This document shows positions 48,601-59,935 of a stretch of DNA of 64,000 nt, one piece after another (position 1 is the stretch's first letter; each line of letters starts with the position of its first letter). The stretch comes from Argopecten irradians (taxonomy: Eukaryota; Mollusca; Bivalvia; Pectinida; Pectinidae): the NCBI RefSeq assembly GCF_041381155.1, contig NC_091137.1:13573765-13637764 (forward strand), written 5' to 3'. Under the pieces are notes generated by a model. The model was not told where the DNA came from and made no database searches. It was given only the letters and a program-made list of their open reading frames with translations. A program made the position numbers and the translations under genes.

Positions 48601-49669
48601 TCACGAATTTTATGCGATGGCAAATTTTGCGAAAGAAATATCATGTGAAAAAATTGCTTTACATTAGCGTAGTTGTTGCGATGAGAAAAAAAGCAGAATG
48701 TGTCTTTTAGAATATGGACTACCAGGTTGGAAACCATTTTGATTTGTACATTATTAATTCTGTATGAGGTACGTTTAGTATTTCTATCGGGTTTTATATG
48801 TAAATACTTGTTTTAACATGCATACTATGCGAGTTGTTTACAATTTGACATTAGTGTCACATCGGCTATAATAAAATGATTTCATTATTGAAGTTATGAC
48901 AGATTTTGCAAAAATAAATATATACATTTACGGTGATCAATCCATTGTTTTGTGAACAGTTTTATTGTTTATACTATACGGGACCACTGTAAATGATATC
49001 ACTTCCTGCCAATAAACGCCTCCGAAAGTTTCACAAATTTTCTGTTTTGTTTCAAACTGTTAATCCAAATAGAATGAAACTTACAAATAGAAAATTGCCC
49101 GTCTTTATTCCGTCTCTAGGTGAACATGTTTCATTTCCCGCTATCTTGAAAGCATTCTCTAACCTTTAATGTGATGTCCTAAGCAATCAAACGGATAATA
49201 CAATAGTTGTCATTTCTGAAATTCGGCCTCTTATTGCTGGACTAAAAGACAAACATACATGTAACATGAATTCAAAATGGTCAGCTTTACAAAAAGTCGA
49301 ACATTGAACGACGATGACTTTCAAACAATTCACATACTGACGTACATTTGGAGCACACTTGTACATGTACCAAACACATGCTGTTTGTTTGTTGTTATTG
49401 CTGTGCTGTTCAATATCGAGCACGTTCATTTGTACATAAATAAGTATTTTCAGAAGATGTTTTTTTTATCGAGCTTAATACTTCACATACCTTGCAATTT
49501 ACATCTCTCAAACCCCGATTTAGTTCCATTAGACTTCCGGATAGTGTATCAATTTTCTTTGTGAAAGCATGTGATATTGATCTTGGCCTCATCGAAGAAC
49601 ACTGCATTGACAAGCAACCATCTGTTCCGAATCTCTATCAGTCCTTGTTTGGATTCAAGAAACCATAAA

Positions 49670-49800
49670 ACACTTTAAAACATGATAACATTTCTCGGGA
49701 TTCCCAGCCATGAAGAAATAAATGGGAATACAGAAGCTGATAAAGCTGTTAAGACTGCACTCAACTTGGTAGAAACAGATTTGTAACTACTTTTGGCAAT
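49670..49800 (+). mobile_element. Relic of a retrotransposon RNase H domain
   Basis: The frame near 49686 reads ITFLGIPSHEEINGNTEADK followed by AVKTAL. This matches the end of LINE-type RNase H domains, where the pattern is W-[IV]-P-S-H, G-x-x-G-N, A-D-x-A-A-K-x-A. Flanking frames are broken. The tryptophan of the motif is replaced. Confidence 0.55.
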
Positions 49801-51165
49801 AATTATGGTCTACCAAAACAACCAATAAACTTTTAAAAATACATTTGTCCAGATAATTTAAATACTTTATTTTATTCAAGTGTCGTGCAATATGCAATAT
49901 TCATCGAAACTGTAATAAGAATACACTTCTATCCTGGATAAAAATACAGGTTATTTAAATAAATAATTCTATACATTTTCCTAGCAAAAAGAGCTAATGA
50001 GACACTATTGCGCTATCAGTTTTCAAGCTTAAAACCATAGTTCTTTTATAGTAATGTTTAAGTTATGGTTTTGTTTTATATGTTATTAGATATATTATGA
50101 ATATTTACACATGATCTTGTCATCTATGTTCAGCACTTCAATTTACACATATTTCCCCAGTTAGCATAAATTAACCGATTGCAGCTGGCTTTTAGTCATA
50201 AGATAAGCAATTTTTTAGCTCACCTTGCCCGATGTGGGGGAGGAGAAATAGGTTCCCATGTACCCCTCTGGCAGTTTTTTTGAAACATGTTTTTTTAGGA
50301 CCGGTATGATGTCTAGTTTCATTTTATGCTTGTTGCCATTGACAACTAATGTCCCACGGGGGTCATATGGCGGCCATCTTGGATTTCATGTATCAAAAAT
50401 GGCCAAAATGACACATTCGCATATATGCGCATAGATAGAGAAACACATTTTTGGATATGATTGAAACATGCTGAATACGATTAAATCACAATATTGACAT
50501 TATTTCTTGTCATTTTATATGAAATGACGGGAAAAAAATGAAATTTTCAACTTTTTTCCCTGAAAAATCGATAAATGTCATGATTTTAATCACAAGTAAA
50601 AATTGATGGACAAATCACCTTGTAACGGTCATTTAGAATTGAACCAACCCTTGTGTAAACATATTTTTACTATAAAAAGAAAGATCGCATCAATGAGGTC
50701 GGAAAAAGAGAGAACTCCCCCCTAAAATTTTATCCAAAAATGGCCAAAATGACACATTCAGACAACATTCACAGGCAAATAAACACATTTTTTGATATGA
50801 TTGAAACATGCTGAATACGATTAAATAATAATAATGACGTTACGTCTTCTCATTTTCGTGAAATGACGGGAAAACAATGAAATTTTCAGCTTTTTTCCCC
50901 TAAAATATCGATAAATGTAATAAATTACATCGCAAGTAAAACAATTGATGGACAAAACACCTTGTACCAGTCATTTCGAATTGCACTTTCCCTTGTGTAA
51001 ACATACGTGTATTGTAAAAGGATTTTATATCTTTTAGCAGAAGAATCGTGGACATCCCCCTCCCAACACTACTCATAGAGAAAAAAAATCTCATAACTAT
51101 TATTACAGAAATTCCATATTTCCTGATCTATGATTCAGACAGTTCCAAACAACAATTACATTTTT

Positions 51166-51355
51166 AACAGCCAGGGTCATGTAAGGATGTGCAAGGTTTA
51201 TTGGTGGAGGAAAGGCGGAGTTCCCGGAGAAAAAACACCGCAAGCACTCAATACCTGGCAACTGCCCCTGTAGATTCGAACAAGCTAGCTACCCAGAGGT
51301 GGAGGGCTTGTGGTAATATGTCGAGACATCATACCAATCGGCCATCGCGGCCCGA
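51166..51355 (-). mobile_element. tRNA-derived SINE, minus strand, diverged
   Basis: On the minus strand it reads GGGCCGCGATGGCCGATTGG, then CAAGCCCTCCACCTCTGGGT, GCAGTTGCCAGGTATTGAG and ATGACCCTGGCTGTTAAAA. This is the same family and order as the 24.5-kb SINE. The B box region is damaged, and the copy is more diverged. Confidence 0.85.
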
Positions 51356-51599
51356 AATACAACTAGAATGTAGTTAGAACCGTAATAATCCACTCTCTTT
51401 TAGTGAACAACTGGAAACATAGAACTTTTCATAAATTTTCGGCTCTTGCCAGTACGAAACGTACCACTGTGTTCGAATTATTATCCTGATTTTTTGTCCT
51501 GAAGACACGATGGTATAGCACAGCTCATTACAAGAAAACTAAATCCTTTCGGTGTCACGACTGTTACTTTGGTTTTCATCAAACTGCTGCAGGTTGGCG

Positions 51600-53000
51600 T
51601 AGGATTTCATCACTCCAGGAAAATAAATTTACACATCTAATTCGACGATTCCCTCATACTCCACCGAGTCTAGGAATCGTTGGAGCGATAACAGGTTGGG
51701 GGGCTTACCTCGACGGCCATTGCCAGTCGGGGGGAGTGGTCTGGGGATCAGGTTTCCGATCACATCAACGTGCTTGAGAAAAGGCTGTTCGGTTGACTCT
51801 GCAGGCTTTTCGGAAGATTCTAAATTCCAAGGTGGTTTGTGTGACTACATACAACTCTACAGTTGTCGCGTATCGAGAAAGGGTGGGGGCAAAGTCCCAC
51901 GTCTTTTGTGCCCTCGTCATTCGTGTTCTTCTCTTCTGTCAGGAAATTCGGTTGACTCTCTTAGTCAAGCATCTTCCAGACAGGTTGAATGTTCTGGCGG
52001 ATACTCTTTCCAGGCGCCGCAAGCCGGTTGTGACAGAAAGGCAGCTAAATCTCCCGATCTTCGAGGGCATTTGCTAGGTGTGGAACAGACCTCATATAGA
52101 CGCCACTTCGCCACTAATTGTCCACTTTTGTCTCTCCGGTGCCAGACCAAATGACTTGGGCTGTGGACGCTCTGTCTCTAGATTGGGAGGGGATACATGC
52201 TTATGCATTCCCGCCATTCAACCTGGTGGGCAGGGTTCTAATAGAAGTTTCGGGAGCATAATTTTCCCCTCCTTCTGATAGCGCCCCTGTGACCGAGACA
52301 ATCCTGGTTTCCGGAGCTCTTGTCGTTTCTGTTGGTGGATATTCCTCTGGTTTTCCCACTCAGAACCAATCTCCTGCGCCAGCCTCAGTCCCGGAAGATC
52401 CATTCAATAGCGTGGAAGCTATCTCAGGAGGCCTCGCTCAGTCAGTCTTTTCTTAAGACGTGTCAGCTCGCATCGCCCGATCAATAGGTCTTCTTCACCT
52501 GCCGTCTAACAGTCATGGAGGATTGTCTGTGATTGGTGTATCGACAGGAAGATTGATCAGGTCAAGGCCTCTGTCCAGCTGATTGCAGATTCCCATCTCT
52601 ATTTGTTTAGGAAACGCAAACTAGCCTCTAGTACAATGCAGGCTATCGCATGGCTATTTCCAGTGTACTGTATTCTCATGGTAGATCAGAGTTAGGGTCT
52701 TCCAACTCTTTTCTGTCTTGATTAGGTGGTTCAGTCTGGACAGGCCTAGGGTACGGCAGTTAGCTCCACAGTGGAATCTATCATTTGTGTTACTGAAAGG
52801 GGCTCCTTAAGAGCTTTTGGTGTCGGTCTCCATTAAGGTTTTAACTTTTGACTTCCTGCTTGCTTTTGCCTCAGGCCGTAAGAGTAGTGATATCCATCTA
52901 TTCACTTTTCGTGCTTCGTTGGGCCAGATATAGCTCTGTTACCCTACTCACTGATCCTGTCTTTTTGGTAAAGATTCACAATCTCTATTGAGTCGAAGAA
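51600..53000 (+). mobile_element. DIRS-type retrotransposon relic (RNase H and tyrosine recombinase regions)
   Basis: Shifting plus-strand frames give GWGAYLDGH and HINVLEKRLFG (RNase H start), then VKHLPDRLNVLADTLSRR (51793-52077 frame), TWAVDALSLDWEGIHAYAFP and, further on, MAISSVLYSHGR, ISIKVLTFDFLLAFASGRK-like fragments and RYSSVTLLTDPVFLVK. This order (RNase H, then the W-A-D-A-L-S segment, then a phage-integrase-like tyrosine recombinase) is that of DIRS elements rather than LTR or LINE elements. Multiple stops and frameshifts, so it is dead. The limits are approximate. Base composition is distinctly more GC-rich than the surroundings. Confidence 0.7.
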
Positions 53001-53829
53001 GAATGATCGGCTGCTTTGTCCCAGTCGGACGCTAAGGTGTTCCCTTGATAAAACAAAAAGATTTTTTAAAGGGAAAAAAAGCTGAAAATTTCATTGTTTT
53101 CCCGTCATTTCACAAAAATGAGAAGACGTAACGTCATTATTATGATTTAATCGTAATCAGCATGATTCAATCATATTTAAAAATGTGTTTATTTGCCTCT
53201 GTGTGTTGTCTGGTTCGGTATCTAATCGCGTATATACGAATGTGTCATTTTGGCCATTTTTTGATTTTTTTATGGGGGGAGGGGTCCCTCACTTCATTGA
53301 TGCGATCTATCTTTTTATAGTACACTTATATTTCCACAAGGGTTGGTTCTATTCGAAATGACTGTAACAAGGTGATTTGTCCATCAATTTTTTTTACTTG
53401 TGATAAAAATTATGACATTTATCTATTTTTTAGGGAAAAAAGCTGAAAATTTCGTTGTTTTTCCGTCATTTCATAAAAATGACAAGACATAACGTTATTA
53501 TTATGATTTAATCGTATTCAGCATGTTTCAATCATATCAAAAATGTGTTTATTTGCCTCTGAATGTTGTCTGGTTCTCTATCTATGCGCATATATGCGAA
53601 TGTGTCATTTTGGCCATTTTTGATACCTGAAATCCAAGATGGCCGCCATATGACCCCCATGGGACATTAGTTGTCAATGGCAACAAGCATAAAATGAAAC
53701 TAAACATCATACCGGTCCTAAAAAACCATGTTTCGAAAAACTGCCAGAGGGGTACATGGGAACCTATTTCTCCTCCCCCACTACATGTCATGGCGCGGCG
53801 TCCGTCGTCCGTCCGTCGGTCCGTCAACA

Positions 53830-54890
53830 TTTCCTTTGAATCGCTACTGGTCATAGAGTTCTGCATGGATTGTAACCAAAATTGTCTAACTTGTATAAAT
53901 TTTGGCTCCGCCCCCGGGGGCAGGAGGGTCGGGGCCCAATAGGGAAAATATAGGTAAATCCTATAAATCGCTACTTGTCCTAGAGTTCTGCATGGATTGT
54001 AACTAAATTTGGCCACAAACAGCCTTGGGTAAGGGGAACAGAACTTGTATAGATTTTGGCTCTGACTCCCTGGGGGCAGGGCCCAATAGGTGAAATAGAG
54101 GTAAATCCTATAAATCGCTACTTGTCCTAGAGTTCTGCATGGATTGTAACCAAATTTGGCCACAAACATCCTTGGGGGAAGGGGAACAGAACTTGTATAA
54201 ATTTTGGCTCTGACTCCCCGGGGCAGGAGGGGCGTGGCCCAATAGGGGAAATAGAGGTAAATCCTATAAATCGCTACTTGTCCTAGAGTTCTGCATGGAT
54301 TGTAACCAAATTTGGCCACAAACATCCTTGGGGGAAGGGGAACACAACTTGTATAAATTTTGGCTCTGACCCCCCGGGGGCAGGAGGGGCGGGGCCCAAT
54401 AGGGGAAATAGAGGTAAATCCTATAAATCGCTACTTGTCCTAGAGTTCTGCATGGATTGTAACCAAATTTGGCCACAAATATCCTTGGGGGAAGGGGAAC
54501 AGATTTTGTATAAATTTTGGCTCTGACTCCCCGGGGGCTGGAGGGGCGGGGCCCAATAGGTGAAATAGAGGTAAATCCTATAAATCGCTACTTGTCCTAG
54601 AGTTCTGCATGGATTGTAACCAAATTTGGCCACAGACATCCTTGGGTGAAGGGGAACACAACTTGTATAAATTGTGGCTCTGACTCCCTGGTGGCAGGAG
54701 GGGCGGGGCCAAATAGGGGAAATAGAGATTAATCCTATAAATCGATACTTTCTAAGAGTTCTGCATGGATTGTGACCAAATTTGGCCACAATCATCACTG
54801 ATGGAAGGGGAACAGAACTTGTATAAATTTTGTCTCTGACCCCTACGGGCCCTTTGGGGCAGGAGCCAGGGCGGGGCCAAATAGGGGAAT
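53830..54890. repeat. 157-bp tandem repeat, about 7 copies
   Basis: Units contain TCGCTACTTGTCCTAGAGTT, CTGCATGGATTGTAACCAAA, TTTGGCCACAAACATCCTTG, ACTTGTATAAATTTTGGCTC and GCAGGAGGGGCGGGGCCCAA. The first and last copies are more diverged. Open frames on the minus strand are by-products of the repeat. Confidence 0.93.
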
Positions 54891-54998
54891 TAGAGGTAAA
54901 TATTGAAATTCCTTCAGAAAAAAACAATGAACCTGTGTTCACAACAGTAGTTGGCATTTCAAACCAGGTGAGCGATACAGGCCCTCTGGGCCTCTTGT

Positions 54999-56533
54999 CT
55001 AGTGAATTCAATTTAAAAAAGACACATTTAAAAATTACCCTCTCAAATAAAGTATCGTTACATTAATATTTAATACACAGTCACATACAATGGGTTCCCT
55101 CTTCTGAAACATTTTTCTAATCTCTTTTCTGAATCACAAAAATCAAAACAAACGGGTTTTTGTGACACAAAAAGTGATAAGTTGTCTATAGATTGGACCC
55201 CATTTAAGTTCAACGAAATACCCCACTTCACGGGGATGGCAAATACACACACTGAGATACCAGGCTAGCCATAGGGCCATCAATTTATTGCGATAACGAG
55301 GCTGTCAGCCAGCACACGTCACTGGTTCACCGACTGGCTCACAGCTGCTGACGAGACAGACACGAATAAAGCTAAACACCTAAACTTACAGTTGTCTTAT
55401 CCTGTGTTTCGCATGAAATAATTACAGGCTGTCATTATAAATTCAGCCAGTGTGATACAATGTTCTGCTTATGGATGCTTTAACAATAACATATATAAAA
55501 TAAGTAAAACTAAAATAAGTTTTTTTAAAACAAGTTCTTTCGCTTTCCAAAGAAGAAGAGTATTCAAAATACATGGTTGCATTACATAAGTGTCAAGTTT
55601 GAGCTGACAGAAAATCATCATTTGTGTGAATGGGGTTTGATATGGAGGCATTAAATTACTTCAGGGTCAATTTAATTCATGTTTGAAAAGGTGACCTATT
55701 ATCTATGACCTGATAATGGTATTTATTGTACATTTATATTATAATTACTCAGCCCTGTTTTGTAGTAAACATTATACATGGAATGTGCGTGTTTCAAATG
55801 TGTGTTTGCTTGTAACAACTTAAGGACACATTGTTGTCATTGATGTTGAATAAAAAAGAGATTTTATTGAGATACATGTATATTTTTTATATAAAGGTAT
55901 GTAAAATTAGTGTAGTAATTATACAAGACGTAAGTCACTGATGTCAATCATACAAATACATGTAGGTTAAAGCATTTATAATGTAATAAAAAGAGAAATT
56001 GATTGTTCTCAATGGATTATTTTAATGTAAAAAAATTAATTATGTAAGATATATCTGGCGATGTTATCCCCCTTCTCCGTAGAAAGAGAATAATCAGTGT
56101 TCATCAAAGGGTCACACTGGTATGGGATAATGTCCGGAACGAAACCCAAAGCAGGGATATCACTGTCATTGTTTTCAACAGCAGATATTTGAAAAATACT
56201 AGAAGACTCTCTAGTTTTTCTTTATAGATATAAAGTATCTACAGCAGACAGCAGGGCATGGTGAAACGGATGACGCGTTGGTACCACGTGACCGGCTAGC
56301 TCATTAAAGTTTTTTTAGCCGCATCAGTTTACCCATACTGCCCTTACAGTAGATAAACAGCTTTGCGGAGTGCTGTGAAACGTGTGTCAGCCAACATTGA
56401 TGGGGTCAAACCATCAGAAAATTTATAAAAAAATATTTGTGTCACAAACCCTTTACCTAAAATCTTTCGGACCAGTCGTAAAATATTTTATTTGCTCTTT
56501 TGAAAAAAAATATGTATGAGGTCAGAGCCCTAA
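54999..56533. other. Intergenic
   Basis: No gene or recognised element. Several short open frames without resemblance to known families. Confidence 0.45.
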
Positions 56534-57155
56534 AGTACGACTTGTTAATTTAGGACTTTCTCCTGCTACGATTTGCTGATTTAGGACATTCTCCTGCTAC
56601 GATTTGCTGATTTATGACATTCACCTGCTATGACTTGCTGGTTTAGGACATTTCTCTGCTAAGACTTGCTGATTTAGGACATTCCCCTGCTACGACGTGC
56701 TGGTTTAGGACATTCCCCTGCTACGACTTGCTGGTTTAGGACATTCCCCTGCTATGACTTGCTGATTTAGGACATTCCCCTGCTACGACTTGCTGGTTTA
56801 GGACATTCCCCTGCTATGACTTGCTGATTTAGGACATTCCCCTGCTACGACTTGCTGGTTTAGAACATTTCCCTGCTATGACTTGCTGATTTAGGACATT
56901 CCCCTGCTACGACTTGCTGATTTAGGACATTCCCCAGCTACGACTTGCTGATTTAGGACATTTCCCTGCTATGACTTGCTGATTTAGGACATTCCCCTTC
57001 TACGACTTGCTGATTTAGGACATTCCACTGCAACGACCTGCTGATTTAGGACATTCCCCTTCTACGACTTGCTGATTTAGGACTTTCCCCTGCAACGAAT
57101 TTATGATTTAGAACATTCCCCACCATAGACTTGCTGATTTAGAACATTCCCCTAC
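56534..57155. repeat. 31-bp tandem repeat, about 20 copies
   Basis: The monomer is GCTACGACTTGCTGATTTAG followed by GACATTCCCCT. Adjacent copies alternate partly between GCTACGACTTGCTGGTTT and GCTATGACTTGCTGATTT (56690-56890), giving a 62-bp dimer pattern there. Both edges are diverged. Confidence 0.93.
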
Positions 57156-57485
57156 TACTTTTTACATCAACGACCTTATTTACTTCTGTCATCTTTATGT
57201 ACTTTGCTGCGTGATTTGTGTTTCATTAAGCATTGTAGTGACAAAATGGTCTGCCTTTGAATTTGTTGGTGTTTGAACTGTGAAATCTGCACTGTTCAAC
57301 CCCGCAAACTAAACAACGATGACTGCATCAAACGGTCATTAAATATAGCGTATAATGAGGATACAGAAGTTTTACCTTCTGAATAGATTGTCTTTTTCTT
57401 CTCAATGGACATTTGTTGATGTTCCTTTACAAACAATGCATATGATTAAGTTTATTTTTTATGAAGTAATACTTGCTTAAACTAG

Positions 57486-57631
57486 GACAAGTCACTGATA
57501 ATGAACACTTTAGTAATTATCGCCAGAAATATGTCCAATTGTTGGGTATAAGCAGGGATGGCATGTTCCTTGGAAAACGCAGGTCGATGAAGACCAGAGG
57601 AAAACTCAGTGTCGACACTAAAGCTTTGAAG
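57486..57631 (+). other. Possible isolated exon, unknown gene
   Basis: An acceptor-like AAACTAG (57485) and a good donor AAG|GTACGC (57631/57632) enclose 146 nt open in one frame. It reads ...NEHFSNYRQKYVQLLGISRD, then GMFLGKRRSMKTRGKLSVDT and KALK. The composition is protein-like and less AT-rich than the flanks. I do not recognise a family and see no partner exon. It may be chance. Confidence 0.25.
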
Positions 57632-59186
57632 GTACGCATGGTCTGTGTTGATGTGTAATGTTTCAGTCACGACGACCCAATTATCATTTAAGTTGTTCAT
57701 GTTGATTTACATGCTGTATAGCCACAACAAGGAGTTCAACCCTAAGTAAGAAACATAATAATGGCAAATATAAGACAGCTTTCAAAGTAAATTGTTTAAG
57801 GTATATTATTTATTCTAAACGTACACAAAAAGATAGACTACATTCACCAGTGAATCGTTTGGACCTACTGTACTGTATATCAAGTTATGTGCTGTATGCT
57901 TTCCATGCACCCAGAAAAAAACCCAGTTTAAATACACCCTTGCCATCAGGTGAATTCCTTTGTATGTTACGTACTAGTGATATTCATCGTTTGTTAATTT
58001 TCTCGTCAAACAGGTGGATAGTGTTTCCTGTATACGAACGGATGGTGCGCAGTGGTGTGGTATGTACCCGTAATTACATGTCTTCTACCCATAAGCTCAT
58101 TAATATTCAGGCATACATGCAGTGTTCATGTGGGTCAGTACCCGAATCTTGTTACTTACGAAACTATGATACAGTGAATGATCGCGAGAGTGTTACCTGC
58201 GTGGTCAGTCATTCGAAGCGTTTTTGATTGAGGAAGTAATATCAAGAGTGTTTTCATCTGCAAGGTAGGTAGCTTTAATATTTACTATAATTAATCGAAA
58301 TGGAATTATTATTTCATGTCTGCATTATGTCAATCATGTAGAAGTATGTTGTAAAGGTGACATTGTGTCGCACAGTAGATGAACGTTTTATGTTGCTGTT
58401 GCTTATTGATTCCCCTCATTAATTCATCCAGGAAGTGGATTGATAGGTGTCACAGTATCTGCCCGCTGTACGTTTGGTTCAATGCCTCCGTATGCCAATA
58501 TTCTATATATTTTATAAGTTATAACATAACCAATTTAAACTTAACTACAGTTCTACTTCCTGTTCTATCGATATTAACGATTTTAATAAATACCATTAGC
58601 TTACATGTGCGTAATGGTATTTAGATCACTTCTGCATAATACATGTACTATTTCATTATTTATACGACTAGGTAGGAATACAATGCTGAAACCCCTAGTA
58701 GTTATTTCCAAGTGTATTATATACACCTTAAACCATTTACTATATACAAATTGTAATTGTTTTATACAAAGCGCACTGTGGCACTGTCAATTGGTAAAGC
58801 AATGGCGTAGTCCTTTGTATATAATTGTTCTGTGATATCCGTACGTCATGTATTGTTAGTTTAATTGACATACAAGAATGTGGATAACAACCATTCACAT
58901 TACAGCTGCCGTATTTTTCATACTCACAAATCAAGAACTTTTATATAACACTCACCAAGAAAATTTTCCAACAGTTTTAGAATTACAATGATATCAATGC
59001 ATAGGTTTTAATTTTTCAAGTAAAAATAAGACATAAAATGTTTTTGGTAATTGTAAATTGATTTCTGCAGGTATATTTCTAATAAAACATACAAATACAT
59101 CAAAATTATACAGTGCATAATGGATGTGTTCTAACTAACGTTTTAAATGCCATCATAATTTGATAGATTAATGAAGAAAAAAAATG
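57632..59186. other. Intergenic
   Basis: A 125-codon open stretch (57850-58227) has no ATG at its start and no family resemblance. Nothing else is recognised. Confidence 0.4.
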
Positions 59187-59935
59187 TCAAACTTTTCGCT
59201 GGGCCAGAGGGTTTAGTACTATAAGAGTTGAAGGCTGAGAGAGGACATGGGTAAACATTTTCTCCCGTCATCACGTGTGTTTATGGAGGTTGCGGGAGGC
59301 CGTGAGTAATTTTTTCTCCCGTCATCACGTGTGTTTATGGAGGTTGAGAGAGGCTGTGAGTAATTTTTTTCTTCCTTCATCACGTGTGTTTATGGAGGCT
59401 GAGAGAGGGCGCATTTAAACATTTTCTCCCGTCATCTTGTGTGTGTAGGGAGTCTGAGAGAGGGCGCGTTTAAACATTTTCTCTCGTCATCACGTGTGTT
59501 TATGGAGGCTGGGAGAGGACGTATTTTTTTCTTCCTTCATCACATGTGTTATGGAGGTTGAGAGAGGGCGAGGGTAAACATTTTCTTCCTTCATCACGTG
59601 TGTTTATGGAGGCTGAGAGAGAGAGCTTTGGTAAACATTTTCTTCCTTCATCACATGTGTTTAGGGAGGCTGAGAGAAGACTTGGGTAAACATTTTCTCC
59701 CGTCATCACGTGTGTTTATGGAGGCTGAGAGAGGGCGTGTGTAAACATTTTCTCTCGTCATCACGTGTGTTTATGGAGGCTGAGAATGGCTTTGGCTAAT
59801 AGTTTCTTCCTTCATCACGTGTGTTTATGGAGGCTGAGAGAGGGCGTGTGTAAAAAATTTCTCTCGTCATCTCGTGTGTTTATGGAGGCTGAGAGAAGAC
59901 ATGGGTAAACATTTTCTCCCGTCATCTCGTGTCGT
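59187..59935. repeat. 56-bp tandem repeat with a CACGTG E-box in most units
   Basis: The monomer is about TTTTCTCCCGTCATCACGTG followed by TGTTTATGGAGGCTGAGAGA and GGGCGTGTGTAAACA, in roughly 13 copies. Some units have CACATG or CTCGTG instead of CACGTG. Internal length changes are common. Confidence 0.9.

Larger units (their letters stand above)
41858..49600. other. Long AT-rich CDK 3' flank without a recognised gene
   Basis: No supported coding exon is found. Early parts may be a long 3' UTR, but no single polyadenylation site stands out. Small items inside are listed separately: a degenerate tRNA-like repeat near 43940 and a palindrome near 45578. Open frames near 45930-46158 and 49187-49613 lack family resemblance. 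Confidence 0.5.
50234..53781. mobile_element. 3.5-kb foldback element with about 0.7-kb inverted arms
   Basis: The left arm runs from GTGGGGGAGGAGAAATAGGT at 50234 to about 50903. The right arm is its inverse, from about 53069 to CCTATTTCTCCTCCCCCAC ending at 53781. Landmarks include TGGCGGCCATCTTGGATTTC, AATGGCCAAAATGACACATT and GAAATGACGGGAAAA. Each arm holds two tandem copies of a roughly 340-bp subunit. The loop (50904-53068) carries a SINE and a DIRS-like relic. No transposase frame is seen. Confidence 0.75.
50213..54998 (+). mobile_element. Composite bivalve element with 157-bp internal tandem repeats, interrupted by a foldback
   Basis: The start TTTTTAGCTCACCTTGCCCG and the end CCAGGTGAGCGATACAGGCC then CTCTGGGCCTCTTG match the two ends of a repeat I recognise from bivalve genomes, in which the AGCTCACCT/AGGTGAGC ends enclose a GGCGCGGCGTCCGTCGTCCG head and a tandem array. 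Here the head is split after GCCCGAT (50233) and resumes at ACATGTCATGGCGCGGCG (about 53783). The architecture is like oyster pearl/Helentron-type elements. That class is inference. Confidence 0.6.

Noticed and set aside
50234..53781. The inverted arms as the terminal repeats of the DIRS element
   Set aside because: The arms contain internally doubled noncoding subunits, and the DIRS-like coding sequence starts several hundred bases inside. Kept only as an alternative in the finding on the nest.
53582..55011. Minus-strand frames of 247 and 196 codons with a repeated KFGYNPCRTLGQVAIYRIYL-like motif
   Set aside because: They are translations of the 157-bp noncoding tandem repeat and cross the foldback arm.
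57850..58227. A 125-codon protein gene
   Set aside because: It lacks an ATG at the start, has no recognisable motifs and no splice context, and its composition is that of the surrounding noncoding DNA.
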